Source: Niallia sp. NCCP-28 (lineage in GTDB: Bacteria; Bacillota; Bacilli; Bacillales; Cytobacillaceae). From it: a stretch of DNA of 64,000 nt. The stretch spans positions 434,001 through 498,000 of the forward strand of contig NZ_BQYJ01000003.1 of NCBI RefSeq assembly GCF_023168165.1, given 5' to 3'. Positions within the stretch are counted from its first letter, which is position 1. Each line of letters opens with the position of its first letter. Positions 26,152-36,017 of this stretch are shown here, piece after piece. The position numbers and the translations under genes are program-made. The notes under the pieces are model-generated. The model searched no databases and was not told the DNA's origin. It worked only from the letters and a program-made list of their open reading frames with translations.

Positions 26152-26852
26152 TTATTTATATGGCTGAAATTCAATAGATTTAGCTTGATATATATTATCC
26201 CTATATTCATAAACAATAACAACTTCACCAATAAAACCACCTATTGGAGAAATTCGCCCCCCAATTTTAGCTATAAACTGATTGTCACTTATTTCAAATT
26301 TAATGATATTACTAAAGGAAATATTGCTAAATAAGTGTTCAGGTTTAATGCCTAATGTTTTTATAGCAACTGTAAAGTGCTTGCCACCAATACTTATCTT
26401 AGCTTTGTCGGGTGTTAACTGAGTCTTGACATGTTTCATTACTATCGCCAACGGGTTGTCAACAAGTACCTCAACTGGAACATCAACAATTTCCTTACCG
26501 ATTTTTTTCTTTTCTATATGAAAAATATGAGCTTCTTGTTCCAAAATACCAGTGCCATACCCTTTGGTTAATATGATAATTAACTCTTTTTCATCGTATT
26601 GGTTAATATCTTCATAAATAATTTTTGGAGACCAAGTAGGGCTTGTAGCGTTTACCCAAAAGGGCCTTGAGATTATTCCACCCTTAAATTCAATTTTGAA
26701 ATCACGATATAAAGCATCCAATTCCTTTGCATACAAGGTTATATTCTTTTTGTTTGACTTTGCAACAACATCATATCCCATAATTTTTGCTTTTGCTTAA
26801 TGGGGGAAACTGCAAGTAGAATTGATAATGCTAAAATTATGTATATCTTCAT
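26152..26852 (-). pseudogene. secreted hypothetical protein with frameshift behind the signal peptide
   Basis: ATG 26850-26852 (GAGGTG upstream) starts a signal peptide 'MKIYIILALSILLAVSP'. The mature part ('KNITLYAKELDALYRDFKIE', 'PFWVNATSPTWSPKIIYEDI', 'IGGFIGEVVIVYEYRDN') is in another frame, reachable by one extra A in the run CAAAAATT near 26785. Otherwise open to 26152. Confidence 0.6.
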
Positions 26853-26998
26853 AGAAAACACCTCAATTTAGTGTTCCCCAACTTATTTACTTATGCCACT
26901 AACTTTCCCTATAGTTTAAATAAGAAAAATCAAAAGTTAAATCATTCTGGTTTATCTTTCCTATAAATAATTTTAATTCCAACATCAATTTTGGACCT

Positions 26999-27108
26999 TT
27001 AAAATGTATTTCTTGCATCTGAATCAATCTTTAGACTGACATGTGTAGACAAATTCATTGTAGCGGCAATATTTTTATGACTTAATCGTTCCTGAATTTT
27101 TTAATTAC
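26999..27108 (-). pseudogene. phage integrase (tyrosine recombinase) C-terminal remnant
   Basis: 'IQERLSHKNIAATMNLSTHV' and 'SLKIDSDARNTF' match the end of phage integrases ('LGHKNI...YTHV'). The nucleophilic tyrosine before THV is a serine here, and the rest of the gene is absent. Confidence 0.65.
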
Positions 27109-27129
27109 TACAACCTTTTGACTATTTGA

Positions 27130-27350
27130 TTCCCAAACAGCTGGTCTAAAAAAGGGATTAAGTCTGTGCTGCATGTGGAGAACTAGCAAAATCAGCAGAA
27201 TACGTCCTGAAAAGGGTTTATACTTATTCGCAAAGGGTTGTACCTGAGTGGTTTGGCAAAGGCAAGTCGGATAATCAGCCGTAGGAAGAGTCAGCAGGTT
27301 TTCTTGAAGAAAAGCGAAAACTAGAAGAAGAAATTATAACATTAAGGTTA
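27130..27350 (+). pseudogene. phage replication-protein-like remnant
   Basis: Open pieces 'VYTYSQRVVPEWFGKGKSDN' and 'GFLEEKRKLEEEIITLR' resemble the end of DnaD-like phage replisome organisers. Interrupted by stops. Confidence 0.35.
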
Positions 27351-27535
27351 GTGTAGAAAGCGATATAACAAAGAAGGAGAATAAGTACGATAATAAAAAG
27401 ATTGTAGTGGATGAATCATCTTTGATAGCAAGGCAGAGGCAAATTACTACATATAATTGCAATGGCTGATGCATGCGAAATAAATTAAAGGCTTTGAGCT
27501 GCAGCCAAGATTTTTGCGCCAAGGTAAGTTCGTTA

Positions 27536-27839
27536 AAATGGCAAGATATTCAGGAAGATTGAATATCTTGCAGATTTTAAAGTATTTAAGAAGGATGGGA
27601 CGATTGAAATTATTGCTATCAAAGGGACAGAGACAAAAAAGTTCTGTATCAAGCGTAAGTTGTTCGAGTGGAAAGAAGAGTCGTAGTAACAAACATCGGT
27701 AAGATGAAAGCGAGAAGCGTTACAAGGGCTAACTGTATTCGAGAGAGGAAACTCCAAGCAAGAAGTACGAAAAGAAAATCCGTCTAGCAAGCAGTGTAGG
27801 GTGCTTTATTCAATTGGTCGGCGGTATGAGTATAAGTAA
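27536..27839 (+). pseudogene. DUF1064-like phage protein plus downstream gene, decayed (copy 1)
   Basis: 'EYLADFKVFKKDGTIEIIAI', 'KGTETKKFCIKRKLFEWK' is a DUF1064-type core. Next comes 'QEVRKENPSSKQCRVLYS' / 'IGRRYEYK'. The same two segments occur in the same order at 37550-37983. Confidence 0.5.
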
Positions 27840-27850
27840 TCAAATTTATA

Positions 27851-28090
27851 TTATGTTTTATTATTTTTAATTTTAATATTCCAATTAAGAAATACATTGG
27901 TCAAGAAGTAGGAAAGTAGAGCAGCTAAAGCAGAAACGGACCAATTAGTGATGGAATCTAATCCATAAAGTTTATACCCAATAAGAATAGAGTATTTTGT
28001 GCTTAATAAATTATCAATTGCAAGGGCTGATTTTTGAAATAATGGGAAGAAAAATCCAAATAGTATAAAAAAATAGATGTATTTTTTCAT
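27851..28090 (-). CDS. small membrane protein, 79 residues
   Basis: Signal-like N-terminus 'MKKYIYFFILFGFFFPLF' and a second hydrophobic helix ('WSVSALAALLSYFLTNVFL'). Ribosome-binding site GAGAGG, 8 nt before ATG. Unknown family. Confidence 0.5.
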   Translation of the reverse strand: MKKYIYFFILFGFFFPLFQKSALAIDNLLSTKYSILIGYKLYGLDSITNWSVSALAALLSYFLTNVFLNWNIKIKNNKT

Positions 28091-28171
28091 TCATATAACC
28101 TCTCAGTGTCTTTTATTGAGATATATGATGATTGTCCAGTTTTTATAACATAAGAATTATTAAGCTTTCAA

Positions 28172-28200
28172 ATAAAAAGAAAGAGCGTATTTGCTCTTTC
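28172..28200 (-). terminator. terminator of the 55-residue membrane protein
   Basis: GAAAGAGC / GCTCTTTC stem, followed on the minus strand by TTTTTATT. It overlaps the stop codon. Confidence 0.82.
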
Positions 28201-28366
28201 ACTTATCTAACTTATCCAGTTTATTTGATATTTCTTTAAGAATTTCATTTCTTTTCTTAAAGAGTTTATAAAATTTAACTATAGCATAGATTGTTAAGGT
28301 TATAGGAACTAGGTATGTAAGTAAGACGAATATTGGCATGATAGTTAACCCTGTACTGATTGACAT
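28199..28366 (-). CDS. 55-residue membrane protein with amphipathic tail
   Basis: 'MPIFVLLTYLVPITLTIYAI' forms a membrane helix; then 'VKFYKLFKKRNEILKEIS' and 'NKLDKLDK' a charged coiled tail. Ribosome-binding site GGGGGT 6 nt before ATG and its own terminator. Not recognised. Confidence 0.6.
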   Translation of the reverse strand: MSISTGLTIMPIFVLLTYLVPITLTIYAIVKFYKLFKKRNEILKEISNKLDKLDK

Positions 28367-28841
28367 ATTGACCCCCAAAATATTTTTAATCTATCCAATT
28401 TTACATTTTTAAGGAAACTAAGTAAATATTTTTCATATAAAAATTAGGAAAAACAAGAGTAATTGGGAATAGGAGGAGGGAGCTGAACTTGATAAAGGAT
28501 ATTCGCCGTACACTAAAAGCAAAAGAGTTAGGCGCAGTCCAGCCAACTCAGCGTGATGCCCATTGGCGTAGGAGATGTATTAGATAGATTAGCTAACTGT
28601 AAAGCTGCTATGCATAGATCGTTTTAATACCTACGTGTCTTTGCAACGATAATCCAATTTTTCTTTAATTCTGCAACCAACCATAGGAAGAAAATCATAT
28701 TTTATACTTATTTTCTTTAATAAATAGTGAAGCTATATAGCAGGCAAACTCAAAGAATAATTGGAACATTCAAATCAACTCCTTCTAAAAAATATATTCA
28801 AGAAGGAAAGTTAAAATGACAGTTGACAACAACTATGCAAT
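28367..28841. other. intergenic with a phage-gene fragment
   Basis: At about 28491 a TTG after GGAGGGAGCTG starts 'IKDIRRTLKAKELGAVQPTQ' and stops after 32 codons, apparently a truncated phage gene. Nothing else is recognised. Confidence 0.35.
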
Positions 28842-28866
28842 AAAAAAGCTAGGTACAATACCTAGC
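28842..28866 (-). terminator. terminator of the 47-residue membrane protein
   Basis: GCTAGGT / ACCTAGC hairpin, then TTTTTTATT on the minus strand. Confidence 0.85.
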
Positions 28867-29005
28867 GATTAGATAGTTTTGTAACTTTTTTGTTGGTACT
28901 AACAGTAATACTAATAAGAAAAGCGCTAAAAATACTAGAAAGTATTGCTGCACCAACGCCCATCCACATAATAGTTATCAATTTTTTCTTGTATTTCGGA
29001 AACAT
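28862..29005 (-). CDS. 47-residue membrane peptide
   Basis: Begins MFPKYKKKLITIMWMG, a membrane helix to about residue 37 ('AAILSSIFSAFLISITV'), then a basic tail. Strong ribosome-binding site AAAAGGAGA. Dedicated terminator. Family not recognised. Confidence 0.6.
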   Translation of the reverse strand: MFPKYKKKLITIMWMGVGAAILSSIFSAFLISITVSTNKKVTKLSNR

Positions 29006-29068
29006 AGTCAATCTCCTTTTAGTTAATTACTTTTAACATTCACTAAAAGGATGAAATTTATGTATTAG

Positions 29069-29139
29069 TTGCGCAGTTCGAAAAAACTGCGCAATAAAAA
29101 GCCCAGTATCCAATGGTAAAGAAAGGAAAGGATACTGGG
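29069..29139. other. two strong hairpins in a gene-free stretch (29006-29407)
   Basis: TTGCGCAGTT / AACTGCGCAA (29069-29094) and CCCAGTATCC / GGATACTGGG (29102-29139). No T run follows either. They may be terminators, transposon ends or part of a small RNA. Confidence 0.45.
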
Positions 29140-29407
29140 AACAATAGTCAAATTTCTGTTGAAATAAATTAAAGAAGTAATTATGTATCATTGTTTGCTA
29201 ATCTAAAAATGTTATTATGAATCATGTACTAGTTCGTGATTCATAGCATTTAAAGATTTTAACTTGCAGAACCCTATTTCATCTTTATTAATAATTATCA
29301 TAAAGGATTTATAAAAAGTTGATTGAAAAGATAATAAAATGTAATGTTACTTAATAATGGAGAAGATTTTGGTGGAATTTAAGAATTTAATTCATTCCTT
29401 GATTTTA

Positions 29408-29887
29408 TTAGTTATATTCTTTCATTGATATTTTTTCCTTAACAAATTGAAAACTGTATAAGAGCAAGGCTAAAATAGTGAAAACGTACATTAGTCCGAT
29501 TTTTTTCATTCGAACCAACGAAGCTATCCCTAATTTTTGTAAGTAATATACCAAAACATAAGTAAACATTGAATCTACGATTAAATTTAATATCATATAT
29601 CTGAAAAATTTACTGTAAGTCCATTTAAGAATCCAAAGTGAACCCACCAAAAAAGGTCCTAGCATAAAGGGAATCACTCCTGATAGTCTAGGATGAAGTG
29701 TTTCGTACCACCACCACCACTTTTGCTTTTTGGCAATATAATTTACTATTCTTACTATTAGAGACATAAATAAACTTGCTGGTAAAAAACGTTTAAACAC
29801 ACCTTTTCCTAATAAAGGTACTGAAAACCAAGAGAGAATCATCATTAGCACTAACAATAATTTTGAATGCTTCATAATAAGTTTCAT
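29408..29887 (-). CDS. CBO0543-type membrane protein, copy 1
   Basis: 159 residues from ATG 29887 (AGGAGG, 7 nt). Several membrane helices; diagnostic 'KKQKWWWWYETLHPRLSG' and 'GPFLVGSLWILKWTYSKFF'. A paralogue lies at 46777-47235. Function unknown; common in Bacillus genomes. Confidence 0.65.
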   Translation of the reverse strand: MKLIMKHSKLLLVLMMILSWFSVPLLGKGVFKRFLPASLFMSLIVRIVNYIAKKQKWWWWYETLHPRLSGVIPFMLGPFLVGSLWILKWTYSKFFRYMILNLIVDSMFTYVLVYYLQKLGIASLVRMKKIGLMYVFTILALLLYSFQFVKEKISMKEYN

Positions 29888-30043
29888 CAAACAACCTCCT
29901 ACTCTAACCACTACATATAATATCCCCAGAAATAGGGGAAATATAAAAAGACCACTCATAATTACTCTCTTTTTCATTACATAATTAAACAATTCTATTC
30001 TGTTAAGTGGCAGAAAAAGAATTGTTTGTATTTTACTTGTCAA

Positions 30044-30268
30044 TTAATATCTTTGCCTAACAGTTGCTGCCATAGTAATCATCATTATGGAAAAGAAGTG
30101 ATACATTATGAGCAATAATAAGAGAATAATCAAAAATCTTATTTTTGAAAAAAGAATTGAACGAGTGAAAGATGAAAATAAAAAATATGTTTCTTTCATT
30201 TCTAAGAATTCCCGAATCAAATAGTAAGAAGGTGCAAGAAAAAAATTAAATAAATTATTTATCAGCAA
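30044..30268 (-). CDS. hydrophobic protein, 74 residues, doubtful
   Basis: Membrane-like throughout ('FLIILLLLLIMYHFFSIMMI'). It ends in a TAA immediately followed, in the same frame, by further hydrophobic sequence to about 29890, so it may be half of a longer protein cut by a stop. The TTG start is weakly supported. Confidence 0.35.
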   Translation of the reverse strand: MLINNLFNFFLAPSYYLIREFLEMKETYFLFSSFTRSILFSKIRFLIILLLLLIMYHFFSIMMITMAATVRQRY

Positions 30269-30781
30269 TTTTATGGGGTGCTCCTCTTACTATTAGCACT
30301 CTTTTTTATTTATATGGAACACACTTTAAAATCATTTTCCCGATAACTATATAAAAAATATTTTTATTAATTTCCAGTCGAATTAAGCATAAAAGGAGTA
30401 GGGAACATGTAGAAAAAATATGTAAGTGAAATGATCGATAGTAATAATACTGAAGATGGTGTTATTAAGGGGATTGTTGTTTCGTGTGGTAGTGTTAAAA
30501 CATGTTTTTATTGAGCAAATTTTATGTAAGGCATTTAATAAAGCTAGTATTTTTTATTGGGTTGATACTACTGTTTTAGAAGAATCACTTTTTAACTCAA
30601 CTGGGTGATATTTTTTAAGCTTATGACCTTGATGTGACTGCTAAAATAAAGTAGACAGTTTTGCTAATGAAAATATTAGTGTTATTAAGAATAAACTTTA
30701 TAGATGGCGACATTTGCTAAAGGAAAAGTATTTTGATGAGTGATATAGCTGTGATTGAAAACGAATGGGGGTTATAAAGAT
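30269..30781. other. gene-free stretch with degraded coding sequence
   Basis: Short open pieces such as 'KAFNKASIFYWVDTTVLEES' (about 30530-30590) with stops on either side; origin unknown. No RNA gene seen. Confidence 0.35.
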
Positions 30782-30976
30782 ATGAGTTCGTTTGTTGTGA
30801 TATTCATAATTGTTTTGGCTGTTATTGCTGATTTTTTCTGGTTTGACGTTTATAAGAAAAGATGGGGGTGGATGAAGAACTGGTCTAATTTTCAAAAGGC
30901 ATTATTTTTTTCAGGTTTTGCAATTGTCTCAGGTATCATTTACTTTGGTTTGAGTTTAGGTTTTTTTGGGAATTAG
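30782..30976 (+). CDS. small membrane protein, 64 residues
   Basis: Two membrane helices ('VVIFIIVLAVIADFFWF' and 'ALFFSGFAIVSGIIYFGL') joined by 'KKRWGWMKNWSNFQK'. ATG 30782 follows GGGGGT. Unknown. Confidence 0.55.
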   Translation: MSSFVVIFIIVLAVIADFFWFDVYKKRWGWMKNWSNFQKALFFSGFAIVSGIIYFGLSLGFFGN

Positions 30977-31138
30977 GACATTCTCACTAGGATAATGGTC
31001 TTTTTTATTATTGTGTATGTTCCATTAGAATTCTTTCTCAACCTTGTTCATAGTCAAAAAAATTGAAAAAAGTGAGACCAAATCTATTTAAGTTTCGTAG
31101 ATAGATAGTGAAACATCTTTTAACTAATACTGGATAAA

Positions 31139-32449
31139 TTGGATGTGTTTCGCATGATAAAAAATAAAAAAATGCAAGTGGATAGAAGAATACAAAAATT
31201 AATTGATTTTACGAAAGAGAAATTTGGATTAGAGGACTACTGCTTAGAACGGCATAGCCTTTCTCGAAGCGTCAATATCTTCAATGAAACGGTCTATACA
31301 CTTTGTATGGAATGGTTTCCGAGTTATGTAATAGAACCAGTGGATGATGGATCAAATCCAGAAGGTACAGCAGTTATGGAGATTGATGTGAATAGCCAGA
31401 AATTTAAGAGTGCTATTTTTGTCATGGGTAAAACATACGCCAAAGATGGGATTGCGTTTGCCAATCTGGATACAAATAAAATAATAAAATGGATTGAAGC
31501 TGAAACAGGACTAACATATGGAAAGCAATTTCAATTACATAAAGAAGCTGAAGGAGAAATTGAATTTAAAGAATGCTTTGAAGGTGTAGCGGTATCTCCA
31601 TCTGGATTTATTGACATTAAATTTAATCAAAAAGGGAAACTTACTTCGTTTTCTGTCCATGGTCAATTTCCTTCTAAAGAAAGGGTAAAAGAAGAAACTT
31701 ATACCCTTTCCCTTGAAGCGGTGGAACATCTGGCAAAGGAACAATTGAAGTTGATTGAATATCCTTCTTATGAACAGAAAAAATTATTTTCCATTTATGG
31801 GGTGGAAGAAATCTATGTCACGAATGACCAAACGTCAACCATTCCATTTGAATTTATTGCAGACGTAGAGTCGTATTTGAAAATCGACAAAACCATTTAT
31901 TGGGAGGATCCAATTAATAGACCTTTTGGAAGACAAGAGATTAGTTGGATGGAAGATATAACAGCAGAACAAGCATTTTCATGCGAACCGAGTCCTGTTT
32001 CATTCCCAATAACAAAAGTAGAACAAGATAAATGTGTTATGGCAGTTGAAGATCTTTTACGACAGGAATATCCAAATGACACAGGAAAATGGATGCTTAA
32101 AACCCTCCATCGTGACAAAGGCTATATTCATGCAATAGTAAGGGCCAACCATCATGATAATCGTGTCTTTCAAAGAAAATTGATGATTATGATTGATGCA
32201 AAGAGCCTTCAAGCAATAAATTACATGGATAACAAACCAATGTTGGAGATTTTTGACCAATTTCAAGTACCTGATAAAGCAACAATTACGAAAGAAGACG
32301 CGTTTGAAAAAATGAAACAATTGTTTGAGCTAAAACCTTATTATGTATATGACTTTAAACAAAAGCAATATGTTTTATGCAGGAAAATTGATTGTCAATA
32401 TGGGGTGAATGCAGAAAGCGGTGAAGTTATAGCATTAGATGATTTGTAG
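31139..32449 (+). CDS. YcdB/YcdC-repeat-like protein (DUF4901 type)
   Basis: 436 residues, soluble. PepSY/YcdB-like segments: 'NKIIKWIEAETGLTYGKQFQ', 'TLSLEAVEHLAKEQLKLIEY' and, near the end, 'ATITKEDAFEKMKQLFELKP' with 'YVLCRKIDCQYGVNAESGE'. No signal peptide. The start is uncertain: TTG 31139 and ATG 31154 both lack a good ribosome-binding site. Family assignment tentative. Confidence 0.55.
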   Translation: MDVFRMIKNKKMQVDRRIQKLIDFTKEKFGLEDYCLERHSLSRSVNIFNETVYTLCMEWFPSYVIEPVDDGSNPEGTAVMEIDVNSQKFKSAIFVMGKTYAKDGIAFANLDTNKIIKWIEAETGLTYGKQFQLHKEAEGEIEFKECFEGVAVSPSGFIDIKFNQKGKLTSFSVHGQFPSKERVKEETYTLSLEAVEHLAKEQLKLIEYPSYEQKKLFSIYGVEEIYVTNDQTSTIPFEFIADVESYLKIDKTIYWEDPINRPFGRQEISWMEDITAEQAFSCEPSPVSFPITKVEQDKCVMAVEDLLRQEYPNDTGKWMLKTLHRDKGYIHAIVRANHHDNRVFQRKLMIMIDAKSLQAINYMDNKPMLEIFDQFQVPDKATITKEDAFEKMKQLFELKPYYVYDFKQKQYVLCRKIDCQYGVNAESGEVIALDDL

Positions 32450-32790
32450 CTTGATTGGTCCAGAGGGAGAGTTGATGATTGTATTCTTGGAAAGTAACAA
32501 AATATGACCATGCAAACAGGGATGTTGATGGAAGTCTACTCTTTTGAGTGGGGTATTTTTTTACTTTGCTAATAATTATATATATGATAATAATTTTTTA
32601 TTTTGTACCCAAATAGATCTTCCATCTGTATGTCCTGTTTTTTATGATTTTTTTCGTTTACTTACTATACTTTCCTGCATCTTCATACATTTTTCTTTTA
32701 ATTCGAAAACGAGGTAATATTAGTGCTGTATAAGATATTATATTAAATTTTGGAAAAGTATATTTTTTAAAAAGAATAGGAGATATTATT

Positions 32791-33591
32791 TTGAACATAT
32801 GGAAAAAAGATCAAGAAACATATAAACTTTCAAAACTGACAAAAGCAGATATTCAAATGGCTGAAGATTACTTTGATGTAACTCTTCCTGAACAATACAT
32901 AAATTTGTTGAAGGTTCAAAATGGAGGCGTTATTATTTTTAATGCTCTACCTATAGCTCTTAACAGATATGATGGGGATACCTATATTGAGATAGATCAT
33001 TTATTAGGTATTAAAAAGGGAAAAGGAATATTAGAAACAGAGTATTATAAAAAAGAATGGGACATTCAGAGAGAAAATATTATTCTTATTAGTGGAGATG
33101 GACATTCTTGGATTGCATTAGATTATAATGAGTCAGAAAATCCAGCTATTATTTTTATCGAAACAGATGAAGGGGAAATAACAGAAATTTACAAATCATT
33201 TGATGAGATGATACGACATTTATTTTTTTATGAATTAAATGAGGATGAGAGCGATAATGAGGAAAGGAAGTCTCCTGCTATAGAAGATGCTAGGCGGTTA
33301 ATTAATAGCAAGGAAATAGAGTTCGTTTTTGAAGGAATAGATATCTATGAAAATTTTATCTATGAGAAAACCATTTTATTCGAATTTTTAAATCATATAG
33401 AGAAGTTGTTGCAACATCAAAAGGAAGATCTTAGAGCTTATGCTGCAAGATCACTTTGGAATATTGTAATATATGAGTACCTTACAGATTTAGAAGTAAT
33501 TAAAAAGTTGATGAATATTATGAAAAATGATACTGATTCTGATGTACAAAGGTTTAAAGAACAAATAGAGATATTTATAGCAAATAATTAA
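32791..33591 (+). CDS. SMI1/KNR4-family protein (immunity type)
   Basis: 266 residues. N-terminal SMI1/KNR4 domain: 'LTKADIQMAEDYFDVTLPEQ', 'LKVQNGGVIIFNALPI', 'ILISGDGHSWIALDYN' and 'SFDEMIRHLFF'. An acidic linker follows and then a helical HEAT-like C-terminus ('EDLRAYAARSLWNIVIYEYL'). These domains act as immunity proteins to polymorphic toxins in bacteria; no toxin gene is adjacent. TTG start with AGGAG 8 nt upstream. The 340 bp upstream holds only a terminator-like hairpin at about 32535-32565. Confidence 0.8.
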   Translation: MNIWKKDQETYKLSKLTKADIQMAEDYFDVTLPEQYINLLKVQNGGVIIFNALPIALNRYDGDTYIEIDHLLGIKKGKGILETEYYKKEWDIQRENIILISGDGHSWIALDYNESENPAIIFIETDEGEITEIYKSFDEMIRHLFFYELNEDESDNEERKSPAIEDARRLINSKEIEFVFEGIDIYENFIYEKTILFEFLNHIEKLLQHQKEDLRAYAARSLWNIVIYEYLTDLEVIKKLMNIMKNDTDSDVQRFKEQIEIFIANN

Positions 33592-33735
33592 AAAGAATAA
33601 CCTTCTAATCAATCAGTTATGCCCTCCTTCTCGGAGTGGGGTCTTTTTATAGGATTTGTTAAAAAGAAAAAGAACCCATTTAAGAGTTCCTTTGGAGGCA
33701 GGCATCTTATTCAATTAATGCCCCTTTTTGAAAAA

Positions 33736-34368
33736 TCAAAAAAGGAATTGAACTTCTATGTAAAATTCATATAAGAAATAACAGCCAAATCCAAATAATA
33801 AGATTCCTGCAACGATAGATGTCCACTTAATCATTTGACGATTCATTATTTTTCTTGTGATTGAAACAATTGTTAACAGACCAATATCGTGTAATAAAAT
33901 GCCTGTGATAATCCCTGCTGCTACAATGATAAAACTAATTGATTCACTTCCTGCATATGAATCTGCTAATACAGTTCCAAATACAGAAATCCAAAATACT
34001 AAATTTCCAGGAGAAACAGCTACAAGTAAACCGTTTTGATATGTTTTAACAAGCGATTTATTGACTTTTTCACCTGCCATAGTGATATCCTTATCCGCAT
34101 TTTTTATAGAATCATAGGCTAGTATAAATAAAAAGACTGCTCCTATAATCCATAATGGCATCTGTATATAGGAAATTGCCAATACTTTAGCTAACCCGAA
34201 ATAAAGTGCTAATATAAGTAGCAAATCAATCGTCATTCCCCCGATACCTACTGCCCACCCGTGCATAAAGCCATTTTTCAAACCTTGTTTCGTCATTTCA
34301 ACTGTAATTGCCCCTACTGGCATTGCAATAGCAAGCCCCACCATTACATAAGCAAAATACAAACTCAC
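33736..34368 (-). CDS. LysE/RhtB-family exporter
   Basis: 210 residues, six membrane helices. 'GLAIAMPVGAITVEMTKQG' is the LysE N-terminal signature (P-G-P-type loop), then 'GIGGMTIDLLLILALYFGL' and 'NGLLVAVSPGNLVFWISVF'. Exports amino acids or similar small molecules. A minus-strand terminator (GAACTC/GGTTC, T run) lies at about 33666-33695. Confidence 0.88.
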   Translation of the reverse strand: MSLYFAYVMVGLAIAMPVGAITVEMTKQGLKNGFMHGWAVGIGGMTIDLLLILALYFGLAKVLAISYIQMPLWIIGAVFLFILAYDSIKNADKDITMAGEKVNKSLVKTYQNGLLVAVSPGNLVFWISVFGTVLADSYAGSESISFIIVAAGIITGILLHDIGLLTIVSITRKIMNRQMIKWTSIVAGILLFGFGCYFLYEFYIEVQFLF

Positions 34369-34566
34369 ATAAACACTTCTTTCACCTCATAAGATTGCTT
34401 CTTTCGTCCGTTTATATGAATTATTATACATCTTAATAAATAAAAATTAAATATTATCTAGAGTGTTTTAATAAGCTTTTTTAACAAATCCGGCTGCCTT
34501 TTGCGAAAAAAATTGAAAAATAGAGTCTATACGGTAGAAAGGGAATAAGATAGGCAAGGTGGAAAG

Positions 34567-34713
34567 ATTGAGTACATCAAAAAACAATTAGGCAAAAATG
34601 AAGAAAATACAACTTGGTTCAAAAGGGTTATTATAGGAGCATCAATAACAGCAATATGCACTGGGGAATTTGCAGAGCACTTGCTATTTTTTTATAACTT
34701 GCTTCAGAAATAA
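34567..34713 (+). CDS. XhlA-like phage holin accessory protein
   Basis: 48 residues, 'KNEENTTWFKRVIIGASITA' then a membrane helix, the shape of XhlA C-termini. A Shine-Dalgarno (AAGGTGG) lies at the right distance from an ATT (34567), with no ATG/GTG/TTG in frame, so the start is non-standard or has been lost. Confidence 0.5.
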   Translation: MEYIKKQLGKNEENTTWFKRVIIGASITAICTGEFAEHLLFFYNLLQK

Positions 34714-34779
34714 GGTAGTTAGTACAGGCGGACAAGCACATTGGCAAAAAGCTGGCATAAAGTATAGGGAGTGTTGTTA

Positions 34780-35002
34780 ATGGAAAGAGGACACTATCTA
34801 TCATATTAGCTTTTGTTAACCAGATATTTGTTTATTATGGATTTTATACAATACCAGGAACATTAGATGATCGGGAAATAATTTTAACGAATGGATTTAC
34901 TTTTGTCGCAGCCACAATTGCATGGTTTAAAAATAACTAACTGCAAAAGGCAAGAAACAAAAAGAAGGGATAAAAGCAAATAATTTAACAAAAGGAAAGT
35001 AG
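34780..35002 (+). pseudogene. SPP1-type holin, frameshifted
   Basis: ATG 34780 begins MERG, then the frame must change to read 'TLSIILAFVNQIFVYYGFYT' and 'FTFVAATIAWFKNN', and change again for 'LTAKGKKQKEGIKANNLTKG', the conserved tail of SPP1-family holins. Two indels. Confidence 0.75.
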
Positions 35003-35047
35003 AGAGCACCTAAATAGACGCTCTTTTTCTTTTGGGGAGGTAGTTCC

Positions 35048-35134
35048 ATGTTCAGACGATTAAAAAATCTCTTCTTATTATTTTGCAAAGAAGATTCAGC
35101 TGAACAAGAAATCTTATTAGATGAAAAATATTAA
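35048..35134 (+). CDS. small phage protein, 28 residues
   Basis: ATG after GGGGAGGTAG; 'MFRRLKNLFLLFCKEDSAEQ' then 'EILLDEKY'. Small basic/acidic proteins of this kind sit between holin and endolysin genes. Confidence 0.45.
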   Translation: MFRRLKNLFLLFCKEDSAEQEILLDEKY

Positions 35135-35150
35135 AAAGGAGATGTTTCAA

Positions 35151-36017
35151 ATGGCATTCACACCATATTATCATGAAAGAAATTTAAAAAACCTTGCACA
35201 ACTTGGAGATAATACAAAGAAAAAAGCAATAGAATGGTATAAATATTTAATTGAAAATGAAATTAACGTATTGATCTATGAAACTATCCGTTCTGTAGAA
35301 ACACAAAGAGAAAATGTTCGTAAGGGTGCTTCACAAACAATGAAGTCATTTCATATTGTAGGTCAAGCATTGGATTTTGTAATGGTTGATTCTAAAGGAA
35401 ATGCTTTATGGACTGGCTACGACTCTTCGGATGCTAAAAAGGCTATTTCTAAAGCTAAATCATTAGGATTTGAATGGGGTGGAGATTGGTCAGGGTTTGT
35501 TGATAAACCACATTTACAGTACAACTATAAAGGATATGACACAGATACCTTTAACACAAAAGGTGATGCTATTTCTTTAACTGCTGGAAAAAGTACGACT
35601 ACTGTTACAACAGTCCCTGAAAAATCCACAAATCCTTCTGTTGTATATGAAGCTCATGTGCAAGGTATTGGGTGGCAAGGCAAAAAAAGAAATGGAGAAA
35701 CGGCTGGAACGACTGGAAAGTCTTTAAGAGTCGAAGCTGTAACTGTTAAACTAGAAAACACAAATGCAGAATTAGAAATGCAAGGCCATGTTCAAGGTAT
35801 CGGATGGACAACTGTAAGGACAAATGGGGAAGTTGTCGGTACTATTGGAGCGAAACTCCGTTTAGAAGCAATTAAACTAAAAGCATCTGGTTTAAACATC
35901 CAATACAGAGTACATGTAGAAAAAGACGGATGGACAGCTTGGAAGAAAAACGGAGAAGTCGCAGGCACTATTGGTCAGAAAAAAAGAATTGAAGCAATTC
36001 AAATTAAGTTGTCATAA
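35151..36017 (+). CDS. phage endolysin: M15 peptidase with ChW-type wall-binding repeats
   Basis: 288 residues. N-terminal L-alanoyl-D-glutamate peptidase domain: 'FHIVGQALDFVM' gives zinc ligands H and D, and 'VDKPHLQYNY' the last histidine (VanY/Ply500 type). Linker rich in T/V/S. Then three clostridial hydrophobic-W-like repeats of the form HVQGIGW...NGExxGTxGKxLRxEAI. ATG 35151 follows AAAGGAGATG. Intact although the holin before it is broken, so lysis activity may be retained without export. Confidence 0.88.
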   Translation: MAFTPYYHERNLKNLAQLGDNTKKKAIEWYKYLIENEINVLIYETIRSVETQRENVRKGASQTMKSFHIVGQALDFVMVDSKGNALWTGYDSSDAKKAISKAKSLGFEWGGDWSGFVDKPHLQYNYKGYDTDTFNTKGDAISLTAGKSTTTVTTVPEKSTNPSVVYEAHVQGIGWQGKKRNGETAGTTGKSLRVEAVTVKLENTNAELEMQGHVQGIGWTTVRTNGEVVGTIGAKLRLEAIKLKASGLNIQYRVHVEKDGWTAWKKNGEVAGTIGQKKRIEAIQIKLS

